NCBI GenBank assembly: GCA_965214435.1
Contig: OZ243960.1
Location: 310,001 to 374,000, forward strand
DNA from: Rubrobacter_A sp965214435
GTDB taxonomy: Bacteria; Actinomycetota; Rubrobacteria; Rubrobacterales; Rubrobacteraceae
DNA length: 64,000 bases
Reading direction: 5' to 3'
A program made the position numbers and the translations under genes. Below, piece by piece: positions 51,322 through 59,945 of the stretch. The notes beneath the pieces were generated by a model, which worked only from the letters and a program-made list of their open reading frames with translations, was not told where the DNA came from and did not search any database. Position 1 is the first letter of the stretch, and each line of letters starts with the position of its first letter.

Positions 51322-52584
51322 TTAAGTTTTATTTGCTTGCTTTAATTGCCGCCTTAACAGGTCCAACGCCCGGTTGGCACTCCGCTCCCGGATGGCCTCC
51401 CTGGAGCGGCTCCAAGCCGAGAGGTCCAGCTTCTCGGCGACCGTCTCCCCCGCACCCGCGAGCCCGAGCCACACGAGCCCGACCGGCTTCTCGTCGGTCC
51501 CCCCGCCAGGGCCGGCGACCCCGGTTATGGATAAGCCGTAGTCCGCCCCGGCACCGGCCATTACGCCCTCGGCCATCTTGCGGGCAACCGGCTCGGAGAC
51601 AGCCCCGTGGTCGGCTACGAGCGACTCCGGCACCCCGAGCAGACGCTCCTTGGCCTCGTTGGAGTAGGTAACGAGACCTTCGACGAAGTACTCCGAAGAA
51701 CCGGGGGCGTCGGTCAGGCGCTTGGCGAGGAGCCCTCCGGTGCAGCTCTCGGCCAGCGCCAGGGTTGCGCCGCGTTCTTTGAGGAGCCGGCCGACGGCGC
51801 TCTCCAGGGTCTCGTCGTCCTCGCCGAAAAAGAACTCGCCGAGGCGGGAGAGGATCTCCGCGGCGACGGGCTCTATCTTCTCGCGGGCTGCGTCTCCGGT
51901 GCCGCCGCGGGCGGTGATGCGTAGGCGGACCTTGCCCTGTCCGGCGAGCGGGGCGACCGTCGGGTCCGGGGCGTCGAGAAAGTCCTGCACCCGCTCGGCG
52001 AGGTTCGACTCCCCGATCCCGATAAACCACAGCGTCCGGGAGGCTATGACTCCCTCGCTCCGCTCCCGGACGACCGGCTCCAGCGCTTCCTCGAACATAC
52101 CCTTCATCTCGACCGGCACACCGGGAAAGGTCGCGAACAGTGTCCCGTTGTCTTCCAGCAGTGCTCCCATCGCCGTACCGCGGGGGTTCGGCATAAGCTC
52201 CGTTCCTTCTGGGAAAAGAGCCTGGGTATAGTTGGAGGCTGACGGCTCGCGGCCGAGGCGGGCGAACATGGTATCGACGTGCTCGCGGGCCTCGGAGTAC
52301 TCGACCATCTTCCGGCCGGCTACGGCGGCCAGGCACTCGTTCGTGAGGTCGTCGGAGGTCGGCCCTAATCCGCCGGTCGTCAGTACCAGGTCCGCCCGGG
52401 CGGCGGCTTCTTTAAGGACTCCGGCGATACGGTCCGGATTATCCCCGACGGTGGTGTGCCGGTAGACGGCGACGCCGAGGCCCGCGAGGCGGCTGCTCAT
52501 CCAGGCCGTGTTCGTGTCTACGAGTTCTCCGAGCAACATCTCGGTGCCGATGGTAACGATCTCTGCGCTCTTTATCTGATTCAT
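51322..52584 (-). CDS. cinA: CinA family protein (competence/damage-inducible, nicotinamide nucleotide amidase)
   Basis: A 420-residue two-domain protein. The N-terminal MoaB-like (COG1058) domain has EIVTIGTEMLLGELVDTNT and LTTGGLGPTSDD. The C-terminal amidase domain has LALAESCTGGLLAKRLTDAPGSS (Ser and Lys catalytic region, given here as residues about 276-298) and SITGVAGPGGGTDEKPVG. It deamidates NMN in pyridine nucleotide recycling and may hydrolyse ADP-ribose. Its transcript appears leaderless. Confidence 0.95.
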   Translation of the reverse strand: MNQIKSAEIVTIGTEMLLGELVDTNTAWMSSRLAGLGVAVYRHTTVGDNPDRIAGVLKEAAARADLVLTTGGLGPTSDDLTNECLAAVAGRKMVEYSEAREHVDTMFARLGREPSASNYTQALFPEGTELMPNPRGTAMGALLEDNGTLFATFPGVPVEMKGMFEEALEPVVRERSEGVIASRTLWFIGIGESNLAERVQDFLDAPDPTVAPLAGQGKVRLRITARGGTGDAAREKIEPVAAEILSRLGEFFFGEDDETLESAVGRLLKERGATLALAESCTGGLLAKRLTDAPGSSEYFVEGLVTYSNEAKERLLGVPESLVADHGAVSEPVARKMAEGVMAGAGADYGLSITGVAGPGGGTDEKPVGLVWLGLAGAGETVAEKLDLSAWSRSREAIRERSANRALDLLRRQLKQANKT

Positions 52585-52590
52585 TTTTCT

Positions 52591-52600
52591 ATTCTACAAT
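52591..52600. promoter_or_regulatory. Overlapping divergent -10 elements of cinA and yqeK
   Basis: Only 26 bases separate the two start codons. On the minus strand TAGAAT (52591-52596) ends six bases before the cinA ATG, giving a leaderless mRNA. On the plus strand TACAAT (52595-52600) ends 10 bases before the yqeK ATG. The two -10 boxes overlap by two bases, so the promoters should exclude each other. Confidence 0.5.
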
Positions 52601-52610
52601 CAGCCGTATA

Positions 52611-53216
52611 ATGGACATCGAACGTCTTCACGCCGCCGACACTTTTGCCCGCGCCCGCCTCTCGGATAAACGCTACGGTCATACCCTCCGGGTCGCCGAT
52701 ACCGCCGCACGCCTGGCGGAGCGGCACGGCCTCAACGTAGAAAAGGTCCGGCTCGCGGCCCTCCTGCACGACGCCGCCCGGGAGCTCGGGCAGCCGGAGC
52801 TACTACGGATAGCCGAGAAAAAAGGCATTCCGGTAGACGACTTTGAGCGTGACCGTCCGATACTCCTTCACGGCCCCGTAGCCGCCGTGCTCGCCGGGGA
52901 GGAGGTCGGGGTAAAAGACGAGGACGTTTTGGAGGCGGTCCGGGTGCACACCACCGGCGAACCGGGGATGGGACCACTGGCCCTCGCCCTCTACATAGCC
53001 GACAAGATAGAGCCCGCCCGCGACTACCCGAGCGTCGGGGCGTTGCGGGAGCTGGCCGAGGAAAGCCTCCGCAAAGCCGCGCTCACCGGTCTCCGCCGGG
53101 TCCACGCCCACAACCGCAACCGGAGCCGCCCGACCCACCCGAAAAGCCGCAAAACCCTAAAGTGGCTCGAACAGACCGGCGACACCGGCGAGGGCTTCCT
53201 GCAAAGCCGGATATAG
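52611..53216 (+). CDS. yqeK: HD-domain Ap4A hydrolase, YqeK type
   Basis: A 201-residue HD phosphohydrolase. Metal ligands are in YGHTLRV, LLHDAAREL (the HD pair), ILLHGPVAA, VRVHTTGEP and YIADKIEP, the YqeK order. YqeK enzymes hydrolyse diadenosine tetraphosphate symmetrically. A basic C-terminal extension (HAHNRNRSRPTHPKSRK) is longer than usual and overlaps the convergent ydjM gene by 60 bases. Confidence 0.9.
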   Translation: MDIERLHAADTFARARLSDKRYGHTLRVADTAARLAERHGLNVEKVRLAALLHDAARELGQPELLRIAEKKGIPVDDFERDRPILLHGPVAAVLAGEEVGVKDEDVLEAVRVHTTGEPGMGPLALALYIADKIEPARDYPSVGALRELAEESLRKAALTGLRRVHAHNRNRSRPTHPKSRKTLKWLEQTGDTGEGFLQSRI

Positions 53217-53741
53217 CAGGTAGAGAAAGACCCCGCAAACCACCACCGCACCCGCCGCCACAAAAAACTCCACCACCCCGCCAGAACGTACACCGCCCGG
53301 CAGGAGCCTGAAAGAGCCGCCCAGCGGCCAGAACAGGGGTACGCCGCGGGTGTTCAGCGCGTCGGCCGCCAGATGAGAAGCGTAGCCGGCGACCAGCGCC
53401 AGAAAGATACCCGAATAAAGGCCGGAAAGCGGAAATAACAGCAGCGCGAACAGGGCCGCCCCCGGCAGCGAGTGGGTCAGCGTCCGGTGCCCGACGGTCC
53501 TAAACAGCGTAAAGGAGACGAGCCTGAGCAGCCAGCTCACCGGCCGCGTCGCGGCATTTAACAAGGGGTTCTTTAACGGGCTAAGGCCGTTGCCGAGCCG
53601 GCTGCGGGGATTATCCAGGTCCGGCAGCCAGGCCGCGGCCCCGGCTACCGGGTAGGCGTAGACCGGAGGTTCCGTCCCGAGAGCCAGGGAAACCCCGGCA
53701 AGGGCTGCAACCCCGAAGACCGCGTGCGTGGTGGCGTTCAA
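53157..53741 (-). CDS. YdjM-type membrane-bound metal-dependent hydrolase
   Basis: A 194-residue membrane protein with four or five helices. TTHAVFGVAALAG at the N-terminus, WLPDLDNPRSRLG, VGHRTLTHSLPG and SHLAADALNTRGVPLFWP are the conserved His/Asp motifs of the DUF457 (YdjM) family. Enzymatic activity is unproven. The TTG at 53741 has no clear ribosome site. Its C-terminal 20 codons overlap yqeK on the other strand. Confidence 0.9.
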   Translation of the reverse strand: MNATTHAVFGVAALAGVSLALGTEPPVYAYPVAGAAAWLPDLDNPRSRLGNGLSPLKNPLLNAATRPVSWLLRLVSFTLFRTVGHRTLTHSLPGAALFALLLFPLSGLYSGIFLALVAGYASHLAADALNTRGVPLFWPLGGSFRLLPGGVRSGGVVEFFVAAGAVVVCGVFLYLLYPALQEALAGVAGLFEPL

Positions 53742-53799
53742 AACGGGAGCAGTTTAGCAACTCTAAAGGGAGCGCTCCGGTCTGCTAGACTGCCGGGCC

Positions 53800-55686
53800 G
53801 TGCGGGTCATACCTATCGTGGTGCTGTTGGCGGTGTTGCTGGCGGTCTCCGGGTGCGCCCCAACTTCCTTCGGGGACGACCGTCAGAGGGCGGAGCCTCC
53901 TTTAGAACGTCCGGTGGTACTCGTGCTGGCCGACGGCCTCTCCTGGGACGCCGTCGAGCGGGAACCAGCCCTCGCGGACGCGTTCCACGCCGGGGCCGCC
54001 GCGAGCCTCTCGACCTCCCAGGGCGCCGCGCCGGACGACCCGCGGGTAGGCTACCTGTACCTCGGGGCCGGCTCCCGGGTGGACACCGCCGTCCTGCCCG
54101 CTACGCTCCCGCGAGACGCCCGCTCCCTTCCGGGCGCGTTTACCGGTCCAGCTTCTACCGTCCAGCCGGGTCTGCTCGGTGAGACGCTCCGGGAGACCGG
54201 AGTAGAAACCGCCGCCGCCGGACGTTCGCCGGACCGCGCGGCGCTCGTGCTCCTGGACACCGGAGGCCGGCTGCCGCCCATTTACCCCGAAAACCCTGTA
54301 GAGGGCTTGGAGGCGGCGCTCCGGGACGGCGCGGACTTTGTAGCGGTCGGGGCCGGAGGACCCGAGGAAGCCGGGGAGGTAATAAGAGCCGCCCGCGCGT
54401 TGCGGACCACCGTGGCCGTCGCCGCGCCAAACGTCCGGGCGGCGGCGGGCGAGTCTCCACTAACGCCGTTCGTGGTGCTCGGAGAGCAGGGGGTACTCTA
54501 CTCGCCGAACACCCGGACGAAAGGTCTGATCTCCAACACCGACGTCGCCCCGACGCTGCTCGCCGAACTCGGCGTGGACCCGCCGCCCGGCATCCAGGGC
54601 CGGGACGCCGAAGTCCGGCCCGGCTCGGTGGCGGGAGTAGAGCAGCTCGCGTCCCGGCTCGACTTTGTCGCCGAAAAAAGGGCCGAGGTCTGGATCGCAG
54701 TCGGGATAGCCGGTGTACTGGGCCTTCTAGCGAGTACCTTGTGGAAGGGCCGGCGCGGCTTACACGCGGCCCTCTTCGCGCTCCCGGGCGTCCCGGCGGG
54801 CATCCTGCTCGCCGCCATCCCTCCCGTGACCAACGTCCCGCTCGTGGCGGCCCTGATCCTGGTTTGCGCCGGAGCCCTGGCTACGCTCTCCCTAAAGCTC
54901 TCACGCACCCCCTCCGGCGCGCTGGCCGGGATATTCCTCTCAACGGCGGTCCTCGTCGCGGCGGACGCGGCGGCCGGCGGATTCTTCATGCGCTTCTCCA
55001 TCCTGGGCTACAACCCGGCCTACGGGGCCAGGTTCTACGGCATCGGCAACGAATACTCGGCGATCCTCGCCGGGGCCTTTGTAACGGGCGTCGGGATCCT
55101 TGCTCAATCACTCTCCTACCGGCGGCGGTCGTTCCACTGGATACTGGCCGTAGCAGCGGGGATAGCGGTCATACTCGCCCTCGGGCTACCAGGGATGGGC
55201 GCGGATGTCGGCGGCTCGCTGGCTCTAGGGTTCGGGTTCGGGGCGAGCGTCGGGCTGCTGCGCGGCGACCGGCTTCCGGGCGTTGTTCTCTGGGCGACGG
55301 CGGGACTTCTCTTTGCGGCGGCGTTATTCGTCGGGAGCGGTATCTTGGCTCCCGAGGCTTCCCACGGAGCGCGGGCGGCGAGCGGCGGCTCAGGGCTAGG
55401 CGAGATCATCGTCCGCAAACTCCTCTTGAGCTTGGGCCACCTCTCGAACCCGCTATTCATCGTACTACTCGCTATTACGGGAACTTTGACCTACGCTGGC
55501 TGGCGGCGGGCGCGGGGAACCCCCCTCGCCGCCGGGATGCTCGGGGCCGGCGTCACGGCTCTGGCCTCCGGAGCCTTGAACGATTCCGGCATCGTCTCGA
55601 CCATCCTCGTCCTCGCCTACCCGGCAGTCGCGGCCGTTCTCGGCGTATTGCTCGTAAGAGACGTCAAGAACCGGCGGGTCAGATAG
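53800..55686 (+). CDS. Lipoprotein with phosphatase-like N-terminus and multi-pass membrane domain
   Basis: A 628-residue protein. A lipobox, LAVSGC, sits after a short hydrophobic leader. The exported N-terminal part (about 35-295) has VLVLADGLSWDAV and SNTDVAPTLLAELGVDPPPG, reminiscent of the alkaline phosphatase fold, but several metal ligands of that superfamily are not evident. From residue 300 onward there are about ten transmembrane helices with ARFYGIGNEYSAILAG and GADVGGSLALGFGFG. The combination resembles uncharacterised Gram-positive membrane proteins. Function unknown. Confidence 0.75.
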   Translation: MRVIPIVVLLAVLLAVSGCAPTSFGDDRQRAEPPLERPVVLVLADGLSWDAVEREPALADAFHAGAAASLSTSQGAAPDDPRVGYLYLGAGSRVDTAVLPATLPRDARSLPGAFTGPASTVQPGLLGETLRETGVETAAAGRSPDRAALVLLDTGGRLPPIYPENPVEGLEAALRDGADFVAVGAGGPEEAGEVIRAARALRTTVAVAAPNVRAAAGESPLTPFVVLGEQGVLYSPNTRTKGLISNTDVAPTLLAELGVDPPPGIQGRDAEVRPGSVAGVEQLASRLDFVAEKRAEVWIAVGIAGVLGLLASTLWKGRRGLHAALFALPGVPAGILLAAIPPVTNVPLVAALILVCAGALATLSLKLSRTPSGALAGIFLSTAVLVAADAAAGGFFMRFSILGYNPAYGARFYGIGNEYSAILAGAFVTGVGILAQSLSYRRRSFHWILAVAAGIAVILALGLPGMGADVGGSLALGFGFGASVGLLRGDRLPGVVLWATAGLLFAAALFVGSGILAPEASHGARAASGGSGLGEIIVRKLLLSLGHLSNPLFIVLLAITGTLTYAGWRRARGTPLAAGMLGAGVTALASGALNDSGIVSTILVLAYPAVAAVLGVLLVRDVKNRRVR

Positions 55687-56240
55687 ATGGAGGCTGCGCC
55701 AGAGTTTTACGCTATCCGCAAAGGCGAGCCGGCGGACCGGGCATTTCTGCGGGATGTGCTCTACGAAGCCGTCAACTGGCGTCCCGGTAGCCCGCGTAAG
55801 CCACGGGCCGAAGTCTTGCGGGACCCGCGCATCGCCCGCTACCTGCAAGATTGGGGACGACCGATGGATGCAGCCGTTGTTGCCGCGGAAAAAGCGGTAG
55901 CAGTCCGATTGGAGCGGCGTGGTACCGGGTTTTCTCACCCGCGGAGCCCGGTTACGGCTTTGTCAGTGCCTCCGTGTCGGAGCTTTCCATCGGTGTGTCG
56001 GCCGGTTACGGTTATATAGGCCGGGGCGTCGGCACGGCTCTTTCAGGAGCCCGGAGCCAGCAGTCCAGAGACGAGGGTTTCGATGCTCTGAGCCTGGGCA
56101 TCGAGAAAGGTAACCCGGCGGTAAGACTCCACGAGCGCGCCGGTTTCACCAGAACTTACTCTCCGGGGAACGCCTGGACGATGCGGATGAATCTGTGGCA
56201 GGAGCGGGAGGTAACTCAACCCCGGATCGCCCCGAGGTAA
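55687..56240 (+). pseudogene. GNAT acetyltransferase gene with a -1 frameshift in an A-run
   Basis: The first frame encodes FYAIRKGEPADRAFLRDVLY and continues to PMDAAVVAAE. The family then continues in another frame: GSSPIGAAWYRVFSPAEP, SELSIGVSAGYGYIGRGVG and NPAVRLHERAGFTRTY to the stop at 56240. Adding one A to the run of five at 55889-55893 restores one frame of about 185 codons with an intact acetyl-CoA loop. It is either a recent pseudogene, a slippage site or a sequencing error. Its end overlaps the convergent glycosyltransferase gene by 25 bases. Confidence 0.8.
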
Positions 56241-57352
56241 ATCTCTTCTATCTCGGCGGCTACCCGCGACCAGTCGTAGCGCCGGGCGGTTGCGAGACCA
56301 GCTTCGGCGAACCTCGCCCGGCGCCTGGAGTCCAGTAGCAGGCTGGTCAAGGTATCCGCCAGGGCACCCGGGTCGCCGGGTGGAAAAAGAACACCGTCTT
56401 CCCCGTGGTTTATTACCGCATCGTAACCGGGGATGTCGCTGGCGACGACCGGCAGCCCGGCGGCGAGGGCTTCTATGAGCACTATCCCGAACGACTCGGC
56501 GCCGGTCGAGGGCGCGCACAACAAGCCGGCCAACTGCATAGCCCGGACGAGCCCCTTCTCGTCGAGCACCCCGAGCACCCGGGTGTTCGGTGGCAGCAGC
56601 CTACGGTACGGCCGGACGTCTTCCGGGCGGCTACCGGCGATCAGCAACCGCGCCTCCGGCACCCGCTCCATCACCTTCGGCAGCGCCCGCAGGAGTACCG
56701 GCAGCCCCTTGCGTGCCGCCCGGCCGACAAAGAGTATGTCCGCCGGGTTCCGGGGTAGCCCGCCGGAGGGCCGGAAGCGCTCTACGTCGACACCGTTCGG
56801 TACTATGCGGTAACCACCGGGAAAGTACTCGGCGACGGTCTTTGCGGCGGCGGGCGAGACGGCTACCCTGGCACTCAGCGACCCGATAACAGGTTCAAGG
56901 GCGAGCCTCCAGGTCTTGTAGTGCCCGCAGCCGTTGGGGTAGTGGGAGTGGAAGGTGCCGACGACCGGCACCCCCTGGTCTCTCGCCGCCCGGATCGCGG
57001 CCCAGCCGAGCGGTGGCAGGAGCGGCTCGTGGACGTGTACCACGTCGGGGCGGTTGCGCTTTATGGCACGCCGGACTTTGGGGGGCATCGCGGGTGAGAA
57101 CGCCAGGTTCCCTAAAGACCCGTTGGACGGGAGGGGGAGTGAGCGGCCGACGGGGGTGACGCGGGCGGGCAGTGCTCCGTGGCGGCCGAGTTTAGGGTGG
57201 AGGAGGCGGGTCCGGAAATCGAGCGGGTCGTTCGGGGAGATCACACCCACCACGTGCCCCCGGCGCTCCAGATGGTCCGCCAGCGCGTCGACGTGCTCCA
57301 GCACCCCGCCGGGAAACGCCCACGAGTACGGACAGACGAGTGTAACCCTCAT
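56216..57352 (-). CDS. Glycosyltransferase family 4
   Basis: A 378-residue GT-B enzyme. VCPYSWAFPGGVLEHVDALA at the N-terminus is typical of PimA-like mannosyltransferases. VHVHEPLLPPLGWAAI, ILFVGRAARKGLPVLL and APSTGAESFGIVLIEALAAG with the sugar-nucleotide Glu residues follow. The likely role is a GDP-mannose-dependent step in phospho-glycolipid synthesis, by similarity to PimA; this is not proven. It starts at ATG 57352, nine bases after dut. Confidence 0.88.
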   Translation of the reverse strand: MRVTLVCPYSWAFPGGVLEHVDALADHLERRGHVVGVISPNDPLDFRTRLLHPKLGRHGALPARVTPVGRSLPLPSNGSLGNLAFSPAMPPKVRRAIKRNRPDVVHVHEPLLPPLGWAAIRAARDQGVPVVGTFHSHYPNGCGHYKTWRLALEPVIGSLSARVAVSPAAAKTVAEYFPGGYRIVPNGVDVERFRPSGGLPRNPADILFVGRAARKGLPVLLRALPKVMERVPEARLLIAGSRPEDVRPYRRLLPPNTRVLGVLDEKGLVRAMQLAGLLCAPSTGAESFGIVLIEALAAGLPVVASDIPGYDAVINHGEDGVLFPPGDPGALADTLTSLLLDSRRRARFAEAGLATARRYDWSRVAAEIEEIYLGAIRG

Positions 57353-57361
57353 AGAAAGCTT

Positions 57362-57802
57362 CTACCCCGTCCCCGAGGAGCCGAACCCGCCCTCGCCCCG
57401 GCCATCGGTCCCGGCTTCTAACAACTCGACCTCGACGAACGCGGCCTCCGCGGCCCGTACCAGAACGAGTTGGGCGATCCTCATCCCGACCGAGACCTCG
57501 AATGCCGCCTCGCGGTCGTGGTTTATGAGGGGGACCTTAATCTCACCGCGGTAACCAGCATCGATGAGGCCGGGCGCGTTTACGAGCGAAATTCCGTGTC
57601 GCACGGCGAGCCCGCTGCGCGGCAACACGAGCCCCGCGTACCCCTCCGGGATGGCGACGGCGATGCCGGTTCTAACCACGGCCCGCCCGCCCGGCGCCAG
57701 CGTCGCGTCCTCGGCGGCTGCGAGGTCATAGCCGGCGTCTCCGGCATAGGCTCGGCCCGGCATCCGGGCGTTCTCCGACAGCCGTCTGAAAGCTACTTCC
57801 AC
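57362..57802 (-). CDS. dut: Deoxyuridine 5'-triphosphate nucleotidohydrolase
   Basis: A 146-residue trimeric dUTPase. All five motifs are present: AGDAGYDLAAAED, LPRSGLAVRHGISLVNAPG, IDAGYRGEIKVPLINH, RIAQLVLV and the C-terminal GRGEGGFGSSG arm. It hydrolyses dUTP to dUMP, the substrate of ThyX encoded at the right end of the window. GTG start at 57802 with a weak ribosome site. Confidence 0.95.
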   Translation of the reverse strand: MEVAFRRLSENARMPGRAYAGDAGYDLAAAEDATLAPGGRAVVRTGIAVAIPEGYAGLVLPRSGLAVRHGISLVNAPGLIDAGYRGEIKVPLINHDREAAFEVSVGMRIAQLVLVRAAEAAFVEVELLEAGTDGRGEGGFGSSGTG

Positions 57803-57906
57803 GCGGATCCGACTTGCATGGGGCTGTGACTTTTCGCGGAAAGTTCGGGGATCATAAGGGCCGCTATCTTAGCACGGGGCGGTCTCCGGGCCGAGACTTC
57901 AGGTGC

Positions 57907-57912
57907 TATTCT
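57907..57912 (+). promoter_or_regulatory. -10 element of metG, probable leaderless transcript
   Basis: TATTCT ends seven bases before the metG ATG, and no Shine-Dalgarno sequence lies between. Transcription would begin at or next to the start codon. The -35 is not clear. Confidence 0.45.
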
Positions 57913-57919
57913 TTACAGC

Positions 57920-59641
57920 ATGGACGGAGAAGGAACAAAGCGTTACCTGGTCACCTCGGCGCTACCCTACGCCAACGGGCCATTGCACGTCGGCCAGATC
58001 GTGGGCGCGTACCTCCCGGCGGACATCTTCGTCCGCTACCTGCGCGGCAGGGGCGAGGACGTGGTCTACATCTGCGGAACCGACGAGCACGGCGTCCCGA
58101 TCACACTGACCGCCGAGCGCGAGGGTAAGTCACCCCGCGAGGTCGTCGACTACTGGTACAGCCACATGAAAGAGACCTTCTCCCGCTTCGGCATCAGCTT
58201 CGACAATTTCTCGCGTACCTCAACCCCACTGCACGCCGAGAACACCCAGCTCTTCTACCGCAAGCTCAAAGAAGGCGGGTACATCAGCGAGGCCGAGAGC
58301 CTCCAGATGTACAGCCCGACCGAGGGCCGCTTCCTGCCGGACCGCTACGTCGAGGGTACGTGCCCGGTCTGTGGCTACAAGGAGGCTCGCGGCGACCAGT
58401 GCGACAACTGCGGCTCGTGGTACGAGGCTTACGAGCTAATAGAGCCACACTCCAAGACCACCGGCGGGCCGGTAGAGGCCCGGGAGACTACGCACCTGTA
58501 CCTCGACCTCCCGAAGTTCTCCGACCGGCTGAAAGCCTGGATCTCGACCCAGGAGCACTGGCGAAGCGCGGTAAAAAACTTTATCCTCGGCATGATCGGC
58601 AGCGGCCTTGAGAGGCGGCCCATTACCCGCGACATACTCTGGGGAGTCCCGATTCCCGAGCCTGGCTTCGAGGACAAACGTTTCTACGTGTGGTTCGACG
58701 CCCCGATAGGCTACGTCTCCTCCACGATGGAGTGGGCCGAACAGGTCGGAGAGCCCGACCGCTGGCGCGAGTACTGGCAGGAGCCGGACACGAAGATGAT
58801 CCACTTTATCGGCAAGGACAACACGGTTTTTCACGCCGTCGTGTGGCCCGCGATGCTCATGGGCGCCGGGGAGGACGGCGAAGAGCCCTACGTCCTCCCC
58901 TACGACGTCTCCGCCAACGAGTTTATGAACCTCGAAGTCGTTATAGACGGCGAGCCCCGCGCGATGCAGATGTCCACCAGCCGCAACCTCGCGGTGTGGC
59001 TGCACGAAGCCCTGGACCGCTTCCCGGCGGACCCGCTACGCTACTACCTAGCTTCTACCCTGCCAGAGACCGGGGACGTGAACTTCTCATGGCGCGAGTT
59101 CCAGGCGCGGGTAAACGGCGATTTGATCGGCAACCTCGCGAACTACATAAACCGCGTTCTATCCTTTACCGAGAAATACTTCAGCGGCGAAGCTCCGCGC
59201 CCCGCCGAACTCTCCGGTAACGCCCTGCGCGTCCTTGAAGACTTCCGCGAGATAGAAACCTGCTACGCGGCCAAGATGCTCGACAGCCGCCCGCGCGAGG
59301 CTTTAGGCGAGCTAGTAGCCCTCGGCCGCCGGGCCAACCAGTTCTTCGACTCCGAAGCCCCCTGGAAAAGCCGCAAAGACGACCCGGAGACGGCCCGAGC
59401 CACGATGTACGCCTGCTGCCTCCTGCTGGACTCCATCGCGTACCACATGACACCCTACGTCCCGGAATCTATGGAGCGACTAAAAAGCTTCTTCAGCGGC
59501 GGGATAGCCCCCGTGCCAACCCCGGACGACCTGCCGGGGGGATACAGCGTCTCCGGCGCGGAGCCCTTGTTCCGCCGGATCGAGGACAAAGAAGTAGCCT
59601 CCGCCGAGGACGAGTTGCGGCGGCGGGCCACCGGGGAATAA
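57920..59641 (+). CDS. metG: Methionyl-tRNA synthetase
   Basis: A 573-residue class I synthetase. TSALPYANGPLHVGQIVG contains the HIGH-like HVGQ; the zinc knuckle has CPVCGYKEARGDQCDNC. The KMSKS loop reads QMSTSRN, with Thr where the second Lys is usual, as in KFSTS-type synthetases. Anticodon-binding helices occupy the end; there is no C-terminal EMAP dimerisation domain. It charges tRNA-Met. Confidence 0.95.
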   Translation: MDGEGTKRYLVTSALPYANGPLHVGQIVGAYLPADIFVRYLRGRGEDVVYICGTDEHGVPITLTAEREGKSPREVVDYWYSHMKETFSRFGISFDNFSRTSTPLHAENTQLFYRKLKEGGYISEAESLQMYSPTEGRFLPDRYVEGTCPVCGYKEARGDQCDNCGSWYEAYELIEPHSKTTGGPVEARETTHLYLDLPKFSDRLKAWISTQEHWRSAVKNFILGMIGSGLERRPITRDILWGVPIPEPGFEDKRFYVWFDAPIGYVSSTMEWAEQVGEPDRWREYWQEPDTKMIHFIGKDNTVFHAVVWPAMLMGAGEDGEEPYVLPYDVSANEFMNLEVVIDGEPRAMQMSTSRNLAVWLHEALDRFPADPLRYYLASTLPETGDVNFSWREFQARVNGDLIGNLANYINRVLSFTEKYFSGEAPRPAELSGNALRVLEDFREIETCYAAKMLDSRPREALGELVALGRRANQFFDSEAPWKSRKDDPETARATMYACCLLLDSIAYHMTPYVPESMERLKSFFSGGIAPVPTPDDLPGGYSVSGAEPLFRRIEDKEVASAEDELRRRATGE

Positions 59642-59672
59642 GCCTCGAACAGCGACCAACCAGCGTTATAGG

Positions 59673-59706
59673 CTACTCGGTCTCGTAGCTCTTTTCTTAC
59701 CAGATA
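59673..59706 (-). pseudogene. Relic of a rhodanese gene 3' end
   Basis: The minus strand reads IW, a TAA, then EKSYETE and a stop. The intact rhodanese at 61509-61868 ends AWQEKGYETE with closely similar DNA: TACGAGACCGAGTA is identical and the flanking codons are nearly so. About 34 bases are recognisable, so this is the leftover end of a duplicated copy. Confidence 0.5.
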
Positions 59707-59874
59707 TTTACGCCACAGCGCGCAAGAGCACGACCAGCGCCACACCGAGTAAGACGACCTGGATAGCCGTCACTACCTCAACGGGAATCAATAACTATAA
59801 GTTTCTGCGAGAAGGCTGTATCTATCAAGAAGGTTGTGGTTCTACGCAAGCGCGACGGCTTACCGACGAGAGGA

Positions 59875-59908
59875 GGGCTGGAGCCGTAGTAGCGGCTCCA
59901 GCCCTCTT
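59875..59908. terminator. Strong hairpin between metG and the MPATG protein gene
   Basis: A 14-bp perfect stem, GAGGGCTGGAGCCG with CGGCTCCAGCCCTC, loop TAGTAG, between convergent genes. T-runs are poor (TTGTG to the right), so it may act as a weak bidirectional terminator or stabilise transcript ends. Confidence 0.6.
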
Positions 59909-59945
59909 GTGTAGGAACGTAAAAGTTATGCGGCCTGGGACCTTT

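Larger units (their letters stand above)
59642..59945. other. Intergenic region after metG
   Basis: No convincing gene is seen. It holds a short relic similar to the end of the rhodanese gene (59673-59706), a possible 27-codon hydrophobic frame on the minus strand (59708-59791, TTG start, no ribosome site) and a strong hairpin at 59875-59908. Confidence 0.6.

Noticed and set aside
59708..59791. 27-codon hydrophobic open frame on the minus strand
   Set aside because: TTG start without a ribosome site, and it borders a rhodanese relic; too little to call a gene.
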